A DNA stretch of 64,000 bases from Thermohalobaculum sp039821125 (GCA_039821125.1 JBCBOR010000007.1:1-64000), one strand, 5' to 3'; counted from the stretch's first letter, positions 16,860 to 26,160 are shown. Notes: generated from the letters alone by a model not told the origin. Made by a program: numbers and translations.

Positions 16860-16888
16860 CAGATAGCCGTGCCGCCTTATCGCGTCAA
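16860..16888 (-). promoter_or_regulatory. promoter of tRNA-Gln
   Basis: On the minus strand a -35 box TTGACG (16883-16888), a 17-nt spacer and a -10 box TATCTG (16860-16865) end 13 nt before the mature tRNA. The -35 box overlaps the stop codon of ychF (16885-16887). Confidence 0.65.
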
Positions 16889-17982
16889 GTGTTGAACAGG
16901 AAGTTCATGACGTCGCCATCGACGACACGGTATGTCTTGCCTTCGGCGCGCATCTTGCCCGCCTCCTTGGCCGGTTGCTCGCCGCCGAGGCCGGTGTAAT
17001 CGTCATAGGCGATGGTCTCGGCGCGGATGAAACCGCGTTCGAAATCACCGTGGATCACGCCGGCGGCCTGCGGGGCGAGGGTGCCATCCGCGATAGTCCA
17101 GGCTCGCGCTTCCTTGGGCCCGGCGGTGAAATAGGTGATCAGACCGAGCAGGCCATACCCAGCGCGGATCAACCGGTCGAGGCCGGGCTCCTCCAGCCCC
17201 ATATCTGCCAGGAACTCGGCCCGGTTCTCATCCGAGAGCTGGGCGATTTCTTCCTCGATCGCAGCGGAGATCACGACATGCACAGCACCCTGTGCGGCGG
17301 CCATCTCGGCGACACGGGCGGATTGCGCATTGCCGTCGGCGGCGGCGCCTTCCTCGACATTGCAGACATAGAGCACCGGTTTGGCGGTGAGCAGCCCAAG
17401 GGTGCGCCAGGTTTTCTCGTCCTCTGGCGCGATCTCGACCGTGCGGGCAGGGCGGTCGGCCTCGATCGCCTCCTGCGCCAAGCGAAGCAACCGGTCCTGT
17501 TCGATGGCGTCCTTGTCGCCGCCGCGGATCTTGCGCGAGAGGTTCTGCAGACGCCGTTCGATGGATTCCAGATCCGCCAGCATTAACTCGGTCTCGATGG
17601 TCTCGGCATCCGCCACCGGGTCCACGCGCCCGTCGACATGGGTGATGTCATCATCCTCGAAACATCGCAGTACATGGGCGATGGCATCGACCTCGCGGAT
17701 GTTGGCAAGGAACTGGTTGCCGAGGCCTTCGCCTTTAGAGGCGCCCTTCACCAGGCCTGCAATGTCGACAAAGGTCAGACGGGCCGGGATGACTTGCTTC
17801 GATTTGGCAATCTCGGCCAGGCGGTCGAGCCGGGCATCGGGGACCGAGACCTCGCCGACATTGGGCTCGATCGTACAAAAGGGAAAATTCGCCGCCTGCG
17901 CCGCAGCCGTTCGCGTCAATGCATTGAACAGGGTCGACTTGCCCACGTTCGGCAAGCCGACAATGCCACATCTGAAACCCAT
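16885..17982 (-). CDS. ychF: redox-regulated ATPase YchF
   Basis: 365 residues, full length for the Obg-related YchF/OLA1 family. The P-loop GLPNVGKSTLFNAL is at residues 8-21, the switch region holds PARLTFVDIAGLVKGASKGEGLGNQFL, and the C-terminal TGS-like domain includes LITYFTAGPKEARAW and GVIHGDFERGFIRAE. It binds ribosomes and hydrolyses ATP. It sits alone between the tRNA-Gln gene and the end of the TRAP operon, all on the minus strand. Confidence 0.96.
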   Translation of the reverse strand: MGFRCGIVGLPNVGKSTLFNALTRTAAAQAANFPFCTIEPNVGEVSVPDARLDRLAEIAKSKQVIPARLTFVDIAGLVKGASKGEGLGNQFLANIREVDAIAHVLRCFEDDDITHVDGRVDPVADAETIETELMLADLESIERRLQNLSRKIRGGDKDAIEQDRLLRLAQEAIEADRPARTVEIAPEDEKTWRTLGLLTAKPVLYVCNVEEGAAADGNAQSARVAEMAAAQGAVHVVISAAIEEEIAQLSDENRAEFLADMGLEEPGLDRLIRAGYGLLGLITYFTAGPKEARAWTIADGTLAPQAAGVIHGDFERGFIRAETIAYDDYTGLGGEQPAKEAGKMRAEGKTYRVVDGDVMNFLFNT

Positions 17983-18051
17983 TCTGCCGTCTCCATCGTA
18001 CCGAAGCGTGGGGTTTGCCCCGGTGGCCCGCCGGGGTCAAGCGGCAAAGGA

Positions 18052-18088
18052 AAAGGCCGCCCGTGGTGCGCAATCCCGGGCGGCCTTT
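18052..18088 (-). terminator. terminator of the TRAP transporter operon
   Basis: Perfect 12-bp stem AAAGGCCGCCCG / CGGGCGGCCTTT with a 13-nt loop. In minus-strand direction the stem runs into TTTTCCTTTG. It lies 50 nt beyond the dctM stop, just past a half-copy of the GGTGCGTC palindromic repeat. Confidence 0.75.
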
Positions 18089-18098
18089 GCAACGCCGC

Positions 18099-18130
18099 GT
18101 AGGGTGCGTCCGTGACGCACCCTTGTGGAA
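18099..18130. repeat. half-copy of the GGTGCGTC palindromic repeat
   Basis: Contains GGGTGCGTC-CGT-GACGCACCC (18102-18122), a 9-bp perfect hairpin with flanking CGTAG and CTTGTGG. The same unit occurs as inverted pairs at 29287-29352 and 33184-33249. It lies immediately behind the dctM stop codon. Confidence 0.8.
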
Positions 18131-18137
18131 GGGACGG

Positions 18138-19796
18138 CTATTCCAGCATCAGAGCCGGCAGCCAGAGCGCGAGGCTCGGGAACTCCAGCACGATCAGGAT
18201 GCCGATCACCTGCAGAGTCACGAACGGGATGATCCCGCCATAGATCTCCTGCATCTTCACCGTGCTTGGCGCGACCCCCTTCATGTAGAAGAGCGCGAAC
18301 CCGAACGGAGGTGTCAGGAACGACGTCTGCAGGTTCACGGCTATCAGGATCGCGAACCAGTATATGACCTGTTCCTCGACCTTGCCGAAGGGCAGCCCCT
18401 CGATTCCCAGATGCGGCGCGAACGCCGGTGCGAACGCTTTGATCACGGGTGCAAAGACCGGGAGAATGATCAGCGTGATCTCGAGGAAATCGAAGAAGAA
18501 CCCGAGCAGGAACACCGCGAACATCAAGAGGAACAGGAGCGGCCAGGGACCGAGCTCCAGCCATTCGATGAACTCGATGATCAGATCCTCGCCATAGGTG
18601 GCGCGGAAGATCGTCGAGAACGCGGTCGCACCGACGAAGATGAAGAAGATCATCGCCGTGGTCAGACCGGTGCGGTGGCAGACCTCGCGCACGACCTGAA
18701 AGGTCAGGGTTCCATTCATATAGGCCAGGATCAGCGAACCGAAGGCACCGACACCGGCGGCCTCGGTCGGCGTTGCCCAGCCGGCGAAGATCGAGCCCAG
18801 CACCAAAATGATCAGGAAGATCGGCGGCACAAAGCCCTTCAGGACCCCGCCAAAGAGCGAGTTCCCCTCACGCCGTCCGATCACCATCGAGCAGAAGAAG
18901 ATGCCCAGGAACGCGAACAGACCCCAGTTGAATTGTGCGATCAGCGGGGTCGCGGTGTCATCCTCGGCACGTCCTGCCATGGCGCTCGACGCCATGCCCT
19001 CCAGCACATAGGCGAGAGCCACGAAGCCGACGATCATGCCAACGAACAGCAAGATGCTGGATTGGCTCGTCGGCTTCATGTCGATCTCGTCATCGGTGAT
19101 TGGCGGTGCGATCGACGGATTAATCGTGGCCCGTGTGATGATGTAGGCCATGTAGAGGCCCGACAGCACGAGGCCTGGCAGCAGCGCCCCGATGAAGAGG
19201 TTGCCCACCGAGACGGCCAGCAGGTTCGCCATAAGAACCAGCATGATCGAGGGCGGGATCAGGATGCCCAGCGTTGCCGAAGCGGCGATGGTTCCCGTTG
19301 CCAGTTGCGGTGAATAGCCCCGCGCCAGCATGGTCGGCAGGGCCAGCAGGGTCATCATCACGACCGAGGCGCCGATGATCCCCGTGGTGGCCGCCATGAT
19401 CGTGCCCATGACCGTGACCGAGAGGGCAAGCCCGCCCGGAATACGCTTCAGCATGATCTGCAGGATCTGCAGCAGATCGGCGGCAACGCGGGACTTCTCC
19501 AGCATCGTGCCCATGAAGACGAAACATGGAATGGCGACCAATATCGGGTTCTGAATCGCCCCGGATTGCCCGTCCCCCCCGTAACTTCGGTTCACCGAGT
19601 TGAAGTATTCCTGAAAGCTGATCGCATCGATCCACGTCGCGATCAGAGCAAAGATCAGCGAGACCCCGCCCAGCGCGTAGCAGACCGGCAGACCCGAGAA
19701 CAACATGAGCGCCAGTGCCAGGAACATGTAGGCACCGATGTACTCGTACAGGTGGTCATCGATGAACCACTCCCAGAATTCGAGAAGGCCTTCCAT
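18138..19796 (-). CDS. dctM: TRAP transporter large permease (DctM)
   Basis: 552 residues, longer than the usual 430 because of an insertion in the middle, as in the mannitol/chloroaromatic subgroup. More than a dozen hydrophobic segments are visible. TRAP-M hallmarks include PCFVFMGTMLEKSRVA near residue 95 and ASATLGILIPPSIMLVLMA near 170. It carries the sodium-coupled translocation path. Its ATG overlaps the small-permease stop by 1 nt (TGATG). A strong terminator follows its stop. Confidence 0.93.
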   Translation of the reverse strand: MEGLLEFWEWFIDDHLYEYIGAYMFLALALMLFSGLPVCYALGGVSLIFALIATWIDAISFQEYFNSVNRSYGGDGQSGAIQNPILVAIPCFVFMGTMLEKSRVAADLLQILQIMLKRIPGGLALSVTVMGTIMAATTGIIGASVVMMTLLALPTMLARGYSPQLATGTIAASATLGILIPPSIMLVLMANLLAVSVGNLFIGALLPGLVLSGLYMAYIITRATINPSIAPPITDDEIDMKPTSQSSILLFVGMIVGFVALAYVLEGMASSAMAGRAEDDTATPLIAQFNWGLFAFLGIFFCSMVIGRREGNSLFGGVLKGFVPPIFLIILVLGSIFAGWATPTEAAGVGAFGSLILAYMNGTLTFQVVREVCHRTGLTTAMIFFIFVGATAFSTIFRATYGEDLIIEFIEWLELGPWPLLFLLMFAVFLLGFFFDFLEITLIILPVFAPVIKAFAPAFAPHLGIEGLPFGKVEEQVIYWFAILIAVNLQTSFLTPPFGFALFYMKGVAPSTVKMQEIYGGIIPFVTLQVIGILIVLEFPSLALWLPALMLE

Positions 19797-20656
19797 CAGC
19801 TACCGCTCCCCCCGACAGATGCGTCCTTGTTTTGCTCAAGGATCAGTTTCGACATCGAGTCGTTGTCTGTGAAAAATTGCAGATCATCCTCGGCGACCGC
19901 CTGATCTTCGTAGTCGCCATAAAGGAACAGGATGCACCGCATCAGCGTTCCCACGGCTGCCATCAGCGCGACAACAAATCCCCAGATCAGGAAGGATTTG
20001 ATGATCCAGCGCCAGCCAAGGCCGACCATGGACTCGGACCCTTCCCAACCGACGAAGGATGCGTAGAACAGATCCCACGAGAACCCGATCATGACCAGCA
20101 TGAACGGCACCGCAAGGATGGTCAGGCCGAAGGTCTCGACCCAGGCCTGTTTTGTGCGTGACAGGCCCTCGCGGAAGATGTCGACGCGGACATGCGCGTT
20201 CAGCATGTAGCCAAACCCGAACGTCATCAGCAGCAGCACGCCATGCAGGTGCCACTGGAAATCCTGCAGGATGAACGAGACGGAGAACCCGTAGGTCTGT
20301 GTGATCTCGGCGTTCGCAACCTTGATCACCTCGATTTTGCGGGTGATCACATCGAGCATGATGATCCCGATCAGCGGCAGGATGATCCAGCTTGCGAACT
20401 TGCCAATCGCTGTCGCAGCGCCGCACAGAGCGCCGCTGATCGAGCGCATCGCGGTCCCGTACCCGGTGCGGGCCAGGCAGATGAGCACTGCCGTCAGAGT
20501 GATGGCCAGGAATACCGGGCGCCAGAGATGCCCGATTTCGCCCAGGAACGATTCCTCCTCGGCTCCAAACAGCGCCTCGATATAGGACTCGATGGCCAGA
20601 AACGCGAAAACCACAGCGATGATCGCTGGAATGATAGGCCGGGCACTGCCTGACAT
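19796..20656 (-). CDS. dctQ: TRAP transporter small permease (DctQ-like, extended)
   Basis: 286 residues, about 100 more than a classical DctQ, with extra N-terminal membrane segments before the DctQ core (core from roughly residue 85, including FILQDFQWHLHGVLLLMTFG and the motif NAHVRVDIFREGLS). The core is typical of the mannitol/chloroaromatic and alpha-keto acid TRAP branch. It lies 109 nt downstream of the binding-protein gene, with a stable hairpin in the gap, and its stop overlaps the dctM start. Confidence 0.9.
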   Translation of the reverse strand: MSGSARPIIPAIIAVVFAFLAIESYIEALFGAEEESFLGEIGHLWRPVFLAITLTAVLICLARTGYGTAMRSISGALCGAATAIGKFASWIILPLIGIIMLDVITRKIEVIKVANAEITQTYGFSVSFILQDFQWHLHGVLLLMTFGFGYMLNAHVRVDIFREGLSRTKQAWVETFGLTILAVPFMLVMIGFSWDLFYASFVGWEGSESMVGLGWRWIIKSFLIWGFVVALMAAVGTLMRCILFLYGDYEDQAVAEDDLQFFTDNDSMSKLILEQNKDASVGGSGS

Positions 20657-20694
20657 GCCTTCCCCCGCACGTTATTCTTTGTTGTGATCATGTG

Positions 20695-20723
20695 AGCGAC
20701 CGGCGCACAGGGCGCCGGTCGCT
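20695..20723 (-). other. intercistronic hairpin between dctP and dctQ
   Basis: Perfect 12-bp stem AGCGACCGGCGC / GCGCCGGTCGCT with loop ACAGG. It has no T-run in the minus direction. Placed behind the binding-protein gene, it probably protects the dctP message 3' end so that more binding protein than permease is made, as known for other binding-protein operons. Confidence 0.6.
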
Positions 20724-20765
20724 GCAAGGTGGGTGCGTGCCACGAGGGGCCGCACAGATCCGGGC

Positions 20766-21821
20766 TTACTTCAGGTAGCCGCGCTCGCCCCAGATCTTGT
20801 ACTCTTCGTGGAACGCCGAGTAGCTGTCCCAGAGAGCCTTCACATCAGGGTTCGCTGCGATCTCTTCAGCCAGAACTTCTTCCCACTTTTCGCGAAGCTG
20901 GTCGAGGATCTCGTCTGGCCACGTCACCATGGTCACACCGTCGGCTTCGTTGGCGGCCATGGCTGCGGGCTGCAGGCCTTCACCCTCGGCCAGCTGGAAG
21001 GCGAGGTTGGCTTTGCAGGCGGCTTCGAACATCGCTTTGTAGTTGTCCGGCAGCTCGTTCCACTTCTCCATGTTCACAAGCAGCTCGTTCGTGGTGAACT
21101 GCTGGTGCCAGCCGGGGAAGTAGTTGTACTTGGCGATCTGGTAGAAGCCATACGAGCGGTCGATGGCGGGCATCGAGAACTCGGTGGCATCGATCGTGCC
21201 AAGCTCCAGTGCCGGGTAGATATCACCGCCAGCCAGCTGCTGTGTGGCCACACCGAACTTCTGCATGACCTTGGCGCCCATGCCGAAGAAGCGCATCTTC
21301 AGACCCTTGAGCTGGTCGAGGCTTTCGATCGGCTCACGGAACCAGCCCGATGTCTCGGGCGGGACACCGCCGCAGTAGAAGTACTTGATGCCGTCACGGG
21401 CGTAGAGATCGCCGATCAGCTTGGCACCGCCACCGTGCAGCAGCCACGAGTTGAACTCGAGGAAGCCCGGGCCAAACGGCCATGTCGACGCAAAGGCATA
21501 GGCCGAGTTCTTGCCCTGGTTCGCGCCTGGTGTGCCATAAGCCACTTCGAACGCGCCCTGACTGATCGGGTCGTAGTAGGCATAGCCGCCTGCCAGCGCG
21601 CCCGGCTCGAACACCTTGATGTCGAAATCGCCATCCGACATCTCGCGCACCATGTCCGCGATCCGGTGGCCAACATTACCAAGGATGGCAACGTTCTCAC
21701 CAAAGGCGGCGTGCATTTTCCAGCGCACCTTCTTGGCGTCCGCTTCGGTCGCCGACAGCGTCATCACCGCCGCTGCCGCCAAAGCAATGCCACTGACCTT
21801 TTTCAGGAAATCAAACTTCAT
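20766..21821 (-). CDS. dctP: TRAP transporter substrate-binding protein (DctP/TakP-like)
   Basis: 351 residues; the start at 21821 follows GGGAGGGAG. Residues 1 to about 26 are a signal peptide (KKVSGIALAAAAVMTLSATEADA), so the protein is periplasmic. The mature part resembles the TakP group (GDFDIKVFEPGALAGGYAYY; QLAGGDIYPALELGTIDATE, where the Arg/Gln-rich ligand region lies). Likely ligands are 2-oxo acids or other carboxylates, bound as a dimer in TakP. Family knowledge supports the class, not the exact substrate. First gene of dctPQM. Confidence 0.92.
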   Translation of the reverse strand: MKFDFLKKVSGIALAAAAVMTLSATEADAKKVRWKMHAAFGENVAILGNVGHRIADMVREMSDGDFDIKVFEPGALAGGYAYYDPISQGAFEVAYGTPGANQGKNSAYAFASTWPFGPGFLEFNSWLLHGGGAKLIGDLYARDGIKYFYCGGVPPETSGWFREPIESLDQLKGLKMRFFGMGAKVMQKFGVATQQLAGGDIYPALELGTIDATEFSMPAIDRSYGFYQIAKYNYFPGWHQQFTTNELLVNMEKWNELPDNYKAMFEAACKANLAFQLAEGEGLQPAAMAANEADGVTMVTWPDEILDQLREKWEEVLAEEIAANPDVKALWDSYSAFHEEYKIWGERGYLK

Positions 21822-22137
21822 AGGCTCCCTCCCATGGGTGCGGGCGATTGCCACCCGCATGAATTGTTGACCGACCTGTTTGCCGGTCGTGCGGTCATAC
21901 TGAACCGGGCGCTCCCGCAGGTGTCAATGGTTTCCTCGGTTGACCAATTTTCTGAGGTCCAAATCGCGGTCCAAAGGGCCAACGCCGCCGGAATCCGTCA
22001 GAAATTGAAGCATGATCAACGCGTTTTGCGATCCGGTGCGATGCACCATGCCCAGCTGGACGCATGTCGGAGAATCGCCGTGGCGGGATTTGCAAGCCCG
22101 ATGGCTCGCGTTTTGCGGCAGTGCCGCGGGACGGCTT
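21822..22137 (-). promoter_or_regulatory. upstream region of the TRAP operon
   Basis: 316 nt without a gene. On the minus strand a TTGACA box (21922-21927), an 18-nt spacer and CAGTAT (21898-21903) form a plausible promoter for dctP. Nothing else recognisable was seen up to the end of the HisC-like gene. Confidence 0.45.
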
Positions 22138-23238
22138 TCAACACAGGGATGCAAGCGTGGCGGCAAGTGCCTCGGCAAAAACATCCAGGTCTTCCGCACG
22201 TCCCGCACCGACACGGATGCACCGGTCAAGCGGTGCGACGCCGGGCATGCGCACGAACACATCGCGCTCAATCAGACCGGCCAGCACCGCGCGGGCGAAT
22301 GCGCCATCGCGCCCGCAATCGATGGTCACGAAATTCGTGGCGGATGGGATCGGGGTCAGGCCATGTGTCCGGGCGATGTCCGTGATCCGGCCTCGGGCCT
22401 CGGCTGTCTTACGCACGACAGCAGACAGATGCGCCTGATCCCCCAGCGCTGCGATCGCGGCCTCCTGCGCAAGGCGATTGACGCCGAAATGGTTCCGGAT
22501 CCTGTCATAGGCGGCGATCGTCTCGGCGTGCGAGACTGCGTAGGCGATCCGCATGCCGGCCAAGCCATAGGCCTTGGAGAATGTGCGGAACCGGATCACG
22601 CGCGGGTCGTCCACGTCCCACGCAGGTGCCGTGCCGTCCGGGGCAAACTCGATATAGGCCTCGTCGAGGCAGAGGATCGTTCCCTCCGGCAAACCTTCGA
22701 TCAGGCGCTGGACCTCGCCGGCGCTGTGCCATGTGCCCATCGGATTGTCCGGGTTCGACAGGAAGACCAGTTTCGGGCGGTGCTCGTGTGCTGCCGCCAG
22801 CAGACCGTCGATATCCTCGTGGTCATCGCGGAACGGCACCGTGACCAGACGCCCGCCAAACCCGGCAACATGATAGTTGAATGTGGGATAGGCACCGAGC
22901 GAGGTGACAACCGCGTCGCCCGGTTCGACCAGCAGCCGCACCGTCACGCCGAACAGCCCGTCGATCCCCTCGCCAATGATGATGGTCTCGACAGGCAACC
23001 CGTGATGCGCCGCCAGCGCATGGCGCAGGTCGTGCATGTTCGGGTCGCAGTACATCCATGCCTCGGGTGCCGCGCGGTGCATGGCCTCGACCACGGCGGG
23101 CGAGGGGCCGAAGACGCTTTCGTTCGCGCCGATCCGCGCAGCGAAGGGGCGGCCGCGCTGACGCTCCTGATGTTCGGGCCCGACAAAGGGCACGGTTGCG
23201 GGAAGGCTTTGGACAAGTTTGGTCAGATGCTTGGTCAT
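22138..23238 (-). CDS. PLP-dependent aminotransferase, HisC-like
   Basis: 366 residues from the ATG at 23238, class I/II aminotransferase fold of the histidinol-phosphate aminotransferase branch. Recognisable blocks are ANESVFGPSPAVVEAM, the FLSNPDNPMGTW loop, LCLDEAYIEFAP and the PLP lysine Lys222 in FRTFSKAYGLAGMRIAYAV. It is not next to other his genes, so it may be a second HisC-type enzyme acting on aromatic amino acids or another substrate. The same frame stays open far upstream over the DUF3179 gene on the opposite strand, which is an antisense shadow. Confidence 0.88.
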   Translation of the reverse strand: MTKHLTKLVQSLPATVPFVGPEHQERQRGRPFAARIGANESVFGPSPAVVEAMHRAAPEAWMYCDPNMHDLRHALAAHHGLPVETIIIGEGIDGLFGVTVRLLVEPGDAVVTSLGAYPTFNYHVAGFGGRLVTVPFRDDHEDIDGLLAAAHEHRPKLVFLSNPDNPMGTWHSAGEVQRLIEGLPEGTILCLDEAYIEFAPDGTAPAWDVDDPRVIRFRTFSKAYGLAGMRIAYAVSHAETIAAYDRIRNHFGVNRLAQEAAIAALGDQAHLSAVVRKTAEARGRITDIARTHGLTPIPSATNFVTIDCGRDGAFARAVLAGLIERDVFVRMPGVAPLDRCIRVGAGRAEDLDVFAEALAATLASLC

Positions 23239-23409
23239 GGCCGATTGGTTAGCGGCGTGTGCATCGCCTGCCAAGCCTCTTGCACGCAGCACTGTATGGA
23301 AAGCGCGATGTTGCCTCACGTCCGGACACGTCCCGGTGAGACCGGCGGCCCGCCCGCTGCGGTCGGCGCGGAATTGGCATAGGCTCGGGGCAAAACGGGG
23401 AGGTCTGGG

Positions 23410-24786
23410 ATGTCTCGACTGTTTCGCCTTTGGGCGTTGCTTTGCTGCCTGATGGCGCCGACTGGCGCGGCAGCGCAGATCGGCGGTCCGAATGCCGCAC
23501 CATCGGATGACGCGATCCTCAACCTCTCCGTTGCGGTCATTCTGGATCGGGATGGCAACCGTCATGACCTGCTGAACGAACTCGTCGCCCGGGGCAACCG
23601 GGACATCATCCCGACACTGGTTCTGATGATGCGCATCACCGGCGAGCATGTGCATGTCGCCGAAGCGTTGAGCGAGATGACAGGCACCGTGATCAACACC
23701 TGGCGCGAGGCAATGCTCTGGCAGGAGGCACATCCCGAGATTGTCCCGCATCCGAGCTACGCCGAGTTGAAACTGCGCTTCTGGTCGAGCATCGACGAGC
23801 GGTTCCTGCTGTTCTTCAATGACCCTTCGGACCGGGATGAACTGCGCATCCGGTTCGAGGAGATCACCTGGGGCGGGGTCCGGGTCGACGGCATCCCCTC
23901 GCTGGACAATCCCGAGATGATCGCAGCGGACGCAGCCGACTATATGCAGGACAGCGATCTGGTCTTCGGGGTCGAGATCAATGGCGATGTCCGGGCCTAT
24001 CCCCTGCGCATCATGTGCTGGCACGAGATGTTCAACGATGTGATCGGCGGCGTGCCGGTGGCGTTGGCCTATTGCACGCTGTGCGGGGCCGGGATCCTGT
24101 TCGAGACGGATGTCGCCGGGCAGGACCAGACCTTTGTGTTCGGCTCGTCCGGGTTTCTCTACCGGTCCAACAAGCTGATGTTCGATCGCCAGACCAGGAG
24201 CCTCTGGAACCAGTTCACGGGCGAGCCTGTGGGTGGCCCGCTGGCGCATTCGGGGATCCGGTTGAAGATCAGGCCGGTGACGATCACATCCTGGGCGGAC
24301 TGGCGCGCACGCCACCCCGAGAGCCGGGTGCTGTCGCTCGAGACCGGGCATATCCGCGACTACGACAGCGGTGTGGTGTACCGTGACTACTTTGCCTCGC
24401 CCGATCTGATGTTTCCGACGCTGGTGGATCAGACACGGCTGGGCCAAAAGGACTATGTCTATGGCATCCGGGTGGCTGGCGGGGCCAAGGCCTGGCCGCT
24501 GGCGGCGTTCGAGGGCGGGCGGGTCGTCAATGATCAGGTCGGATTCTCGAATGTTGTGCTGATCGGAGATGCCGCGACCTGGACCGTGCGGGCCTATGAT
24601 CGCGGGGACAGGGTCTTTTCCGGCGATGGTCAGACTGTAACCGATCCGGTGGGTGCGTGGCAGATCACCGAGGACGCTCTGGTCGGCCCCTCGGGCGAGC
24701 GCCTGCCGCGCGTCCCGGGCCACATCGCGTACTGGTTCGCCTGGGATGGTTATCTCGGCGCTGAAAGCGCACTGTTCGACGGCTAG
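23410..24786 (+). CDS. DUF3179 domain-containing exported protein
   Basis: 458 residues. A signal peptide (about residues 1-21, ending TGAAA before QIGG) indicates export. The DUF3179 core spans roughly residues 160-430, with VEINGDVRAYPLRIMCWHE, the cysteine motif AYCTLCGAG and a block LMFDRQTRSLWNQFTGEP. The function of DUF3179 is unknown. The conserved CxxC-like pair and exposed His suggest a metal or redox role, which is inference only. Start follows GGGGAGG. It is convergent with the sugar dehydrogenase gene, with three hairpins between. Confidence 0.88.
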   Translation: MSRLFRLWALLCCLMAPTGAAAQIGGPNAAPSDDAILNLSVAVILDRDGNRHDLLNELVARGNRDIIPTLVLMMRITGEHVHVAEALSEMTGTVINTWREAMLWQEAHPEIVPHPSYAELKLRFWSSIDERFLLFFNDPSDRDELRIRFEEITWGGVRVDGIPSLDNPEMIAADAADYMQDSDLVFGVEINGDVRAYPLRIMCWHEMFNDVIGGVPVALAYCTLCGAGILFETDVAGQDQTFVFGSSGFLYRSNKLMFDRQTRSLWNQFTGEPVGGPLAHSGIRLKIRPVTITSWADWRARHPESRVLSLETGHIRDYDSGVVYRDYFASPDLMFPTLVDQTRLGQKDYVYGIRVAGGAKAWPLAAFEGGRVVNDQVGFSNVVLIGDAATWTVRAYDRGDRVFSGDGQTVTDPVGAWQITEDALVGPSGERLPRVPGHIAYWFAWDGYLGAESALFDG

Positions 24787-24804
24787 CGGCCCCAAGGCGG
24801 CCAT

Positions 24805-24861
24805 GTCCGTAAACGGACCCGGGAGGCGTGCGCCTCCCGCTGCGGGGGCAAAGCCCCGCAG
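24805..24861. terminator. triple-hairpin convergent terminator region
   Basis: Three consecutive perfect hairpins: GTCCGT-AA-ACGGAC (24805-24818), GGGAGGCG-TG-CGCCTCCC (24821-24838) and CTGCGGGG-GCAAAG-CCCCGCAG (24840-24861). They fill the gap between two convergent genes. No long T-run follows, so termination is probable but not certain. Confidence 0.5.
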
Positions 24862-24903
24862 ATGGTCGCATCGGCGCTCTCGTCAGATGGTGGTGCTGTG
24901 TGG

Positions 24904-26016
24904 CTAGTCCGCCGGTGTCATCCGATAGAGCGCCCCGTCACCGACCGCCAGAAACCAGAGGGCGCCGTCCGGGCCTTCGCGCACATCTCGGATGCGGATG
25001 AATGCGTCGGGGAACAGGCGTTCCTCACCCGCAATCTCGGTGCCGTTGCGATCGAGCCGCGAGACATAGTCGAACTTGAGCGATCCGACGAAGATGTCCC
25101 CCGCCCACTCCGGCCAGAGCTTGCCCGAGTAGATCGTCATACCCGACGGTGCGATCGACGGATCCCAATAGAAGACCGGCTGCTCCATGCCCTCGAGTGC
25201 AGTGCCGCGGCCGATCCTGGTTCCGCCATAGGTGGTGCCGTAGGAGATCTCGGGCCAGCCATAGTTCTTGCCCTTCTCAGGGCGATTGATCTCGTCCCCG
25301 CCGCGCGCGCCATGGCTGACGGTCCAGAGCTGCCCGGTCTCATCCAGTGCGGCGCCTTGCGCGTTGCGGTGGCCGATGGACCACATCTCGGTCGGCACGG
25401 CGGCATCCGGGGTTCCGGCATAGGAGGGTACGCCGTCAGCCGCACGGGTCAGATCGAGATGCACGACCTTCCCGATGGTATTGCGGGTCGACTGGGCATA
25501 GGACGCCTCGCCCCGGTCGCCGAGGGTCACATAGATCCCGCCTTTGCCATCCGGCACGATCCGGCTGCCGAAATGGCGCCCGCCGGTCTGGGTCGGCTTT
25601 TGCCGGAAGATGACCGAGACTTTCTCCAAGTCATTGCCCAACAGCGTGGCCCGCGCGACAGCGGTATGGGCCGAGCGGAACCCCTCGGGTTCGGAGTAGC
25701 TGAGATAGATCGTCTTGTTCTGGGCGAAATCCGGATCGAGCACCACGTCCAGCAGCCCGCCCTGGCCCGACGCGCGGACCTCGGGCACGCCTGACACCTC
25801 CCGGCGGCTGCCATCGCTGCCAAAGCGCAGGAGCTTGCCGTCCCGTTCGGTGATCAGATACCCGCCATCGGGCAGAAACGCGACCGCCCAGGGGTTATCG
25901 AGATCCTGGATCACGGGCACCACATCGACCGGTCCCGCGGATGTTTCGTATGTCTTCGCCTGAGCACAGGCAGGCAAAGCAAGTGCGGCCATCAGGCCAA
26001 GTGTACGTGCGAGCAT
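24904..26016 (-). CDS. PQQ-dependent sugar dehydrogenase (Asd/YliI type)
   Basis: 370 residues from the ATG at 26016; a second ATG four codons upstream is possible. A signal peptide (MLARTLGLMAALALPACAQA) sends it to the periplasm. The soluble glucose/sorbosone dehydrogenase six-bladed propeller is shown by LDNPWAVAFLPDGGYLITER, GGLLDVVLDPDFAQNKTIYL, GGRHFGSRIVPDGKGGIYVT and WSIGHRNAQGAAL. It oxidises aldose sugars with PQQ as cofactor, which must come from genes elsewhere or from outside. Expressed alone. Confidence 0.9.
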   Translation of the reverse strand: MLARTLGLMAALALPACAQAKTYETSAGPVDVVPVIQDLDNPWAVAFLPDGGYLITERDGKLLRFGSDGSRREVSGVPEVRASGQGGLLDVVLDPDFAQNKTIYLSYSEPEGFRSAHTAVARATLLGNDLEKVSVIFRQKPTQTGGRHFGSRIVPDGKGGIYVTLGDRGEASYAQSTRNTIGKVVHLDLTRAADGVPSYAGTPDAAVPTEMWSIGHRNAQGAALDETGQLWTVSHGARGGDEINRPEKGKNYGWPEISYGTTYGGTRIGRGTALEGMEQPVFYWDPSIAPSGMTIYSGKLWPEWAGDIFVGSLKFDYVSRLDRNGTEIAGEERLFPDAFIRIRDVREGPDGALWFLAVGDGALYRMTPAD

Positions 26017-26160
26017 GGTGGCCTCCATCTGTCGATCCTTCAGATAGGGTCTGACCGCTGAGAGACCAGTGACGAAGATGTCAAAGAGACCGGGATCGGC
26101 GCGCCGCAGCGATCCCTGTGCGGCACAAGCACCGCTTGCGCAGACAAAGCGCCTCTTCCG

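Noticed and set aside
23239..24804. An 888-codon minus-strand frame joining the HisC-like gene with a long upstream extension
   Set aside because: The extension is the antisense of the DUF3179 gene, has no family features, and the HisC-like protein has a proper start at 23238.
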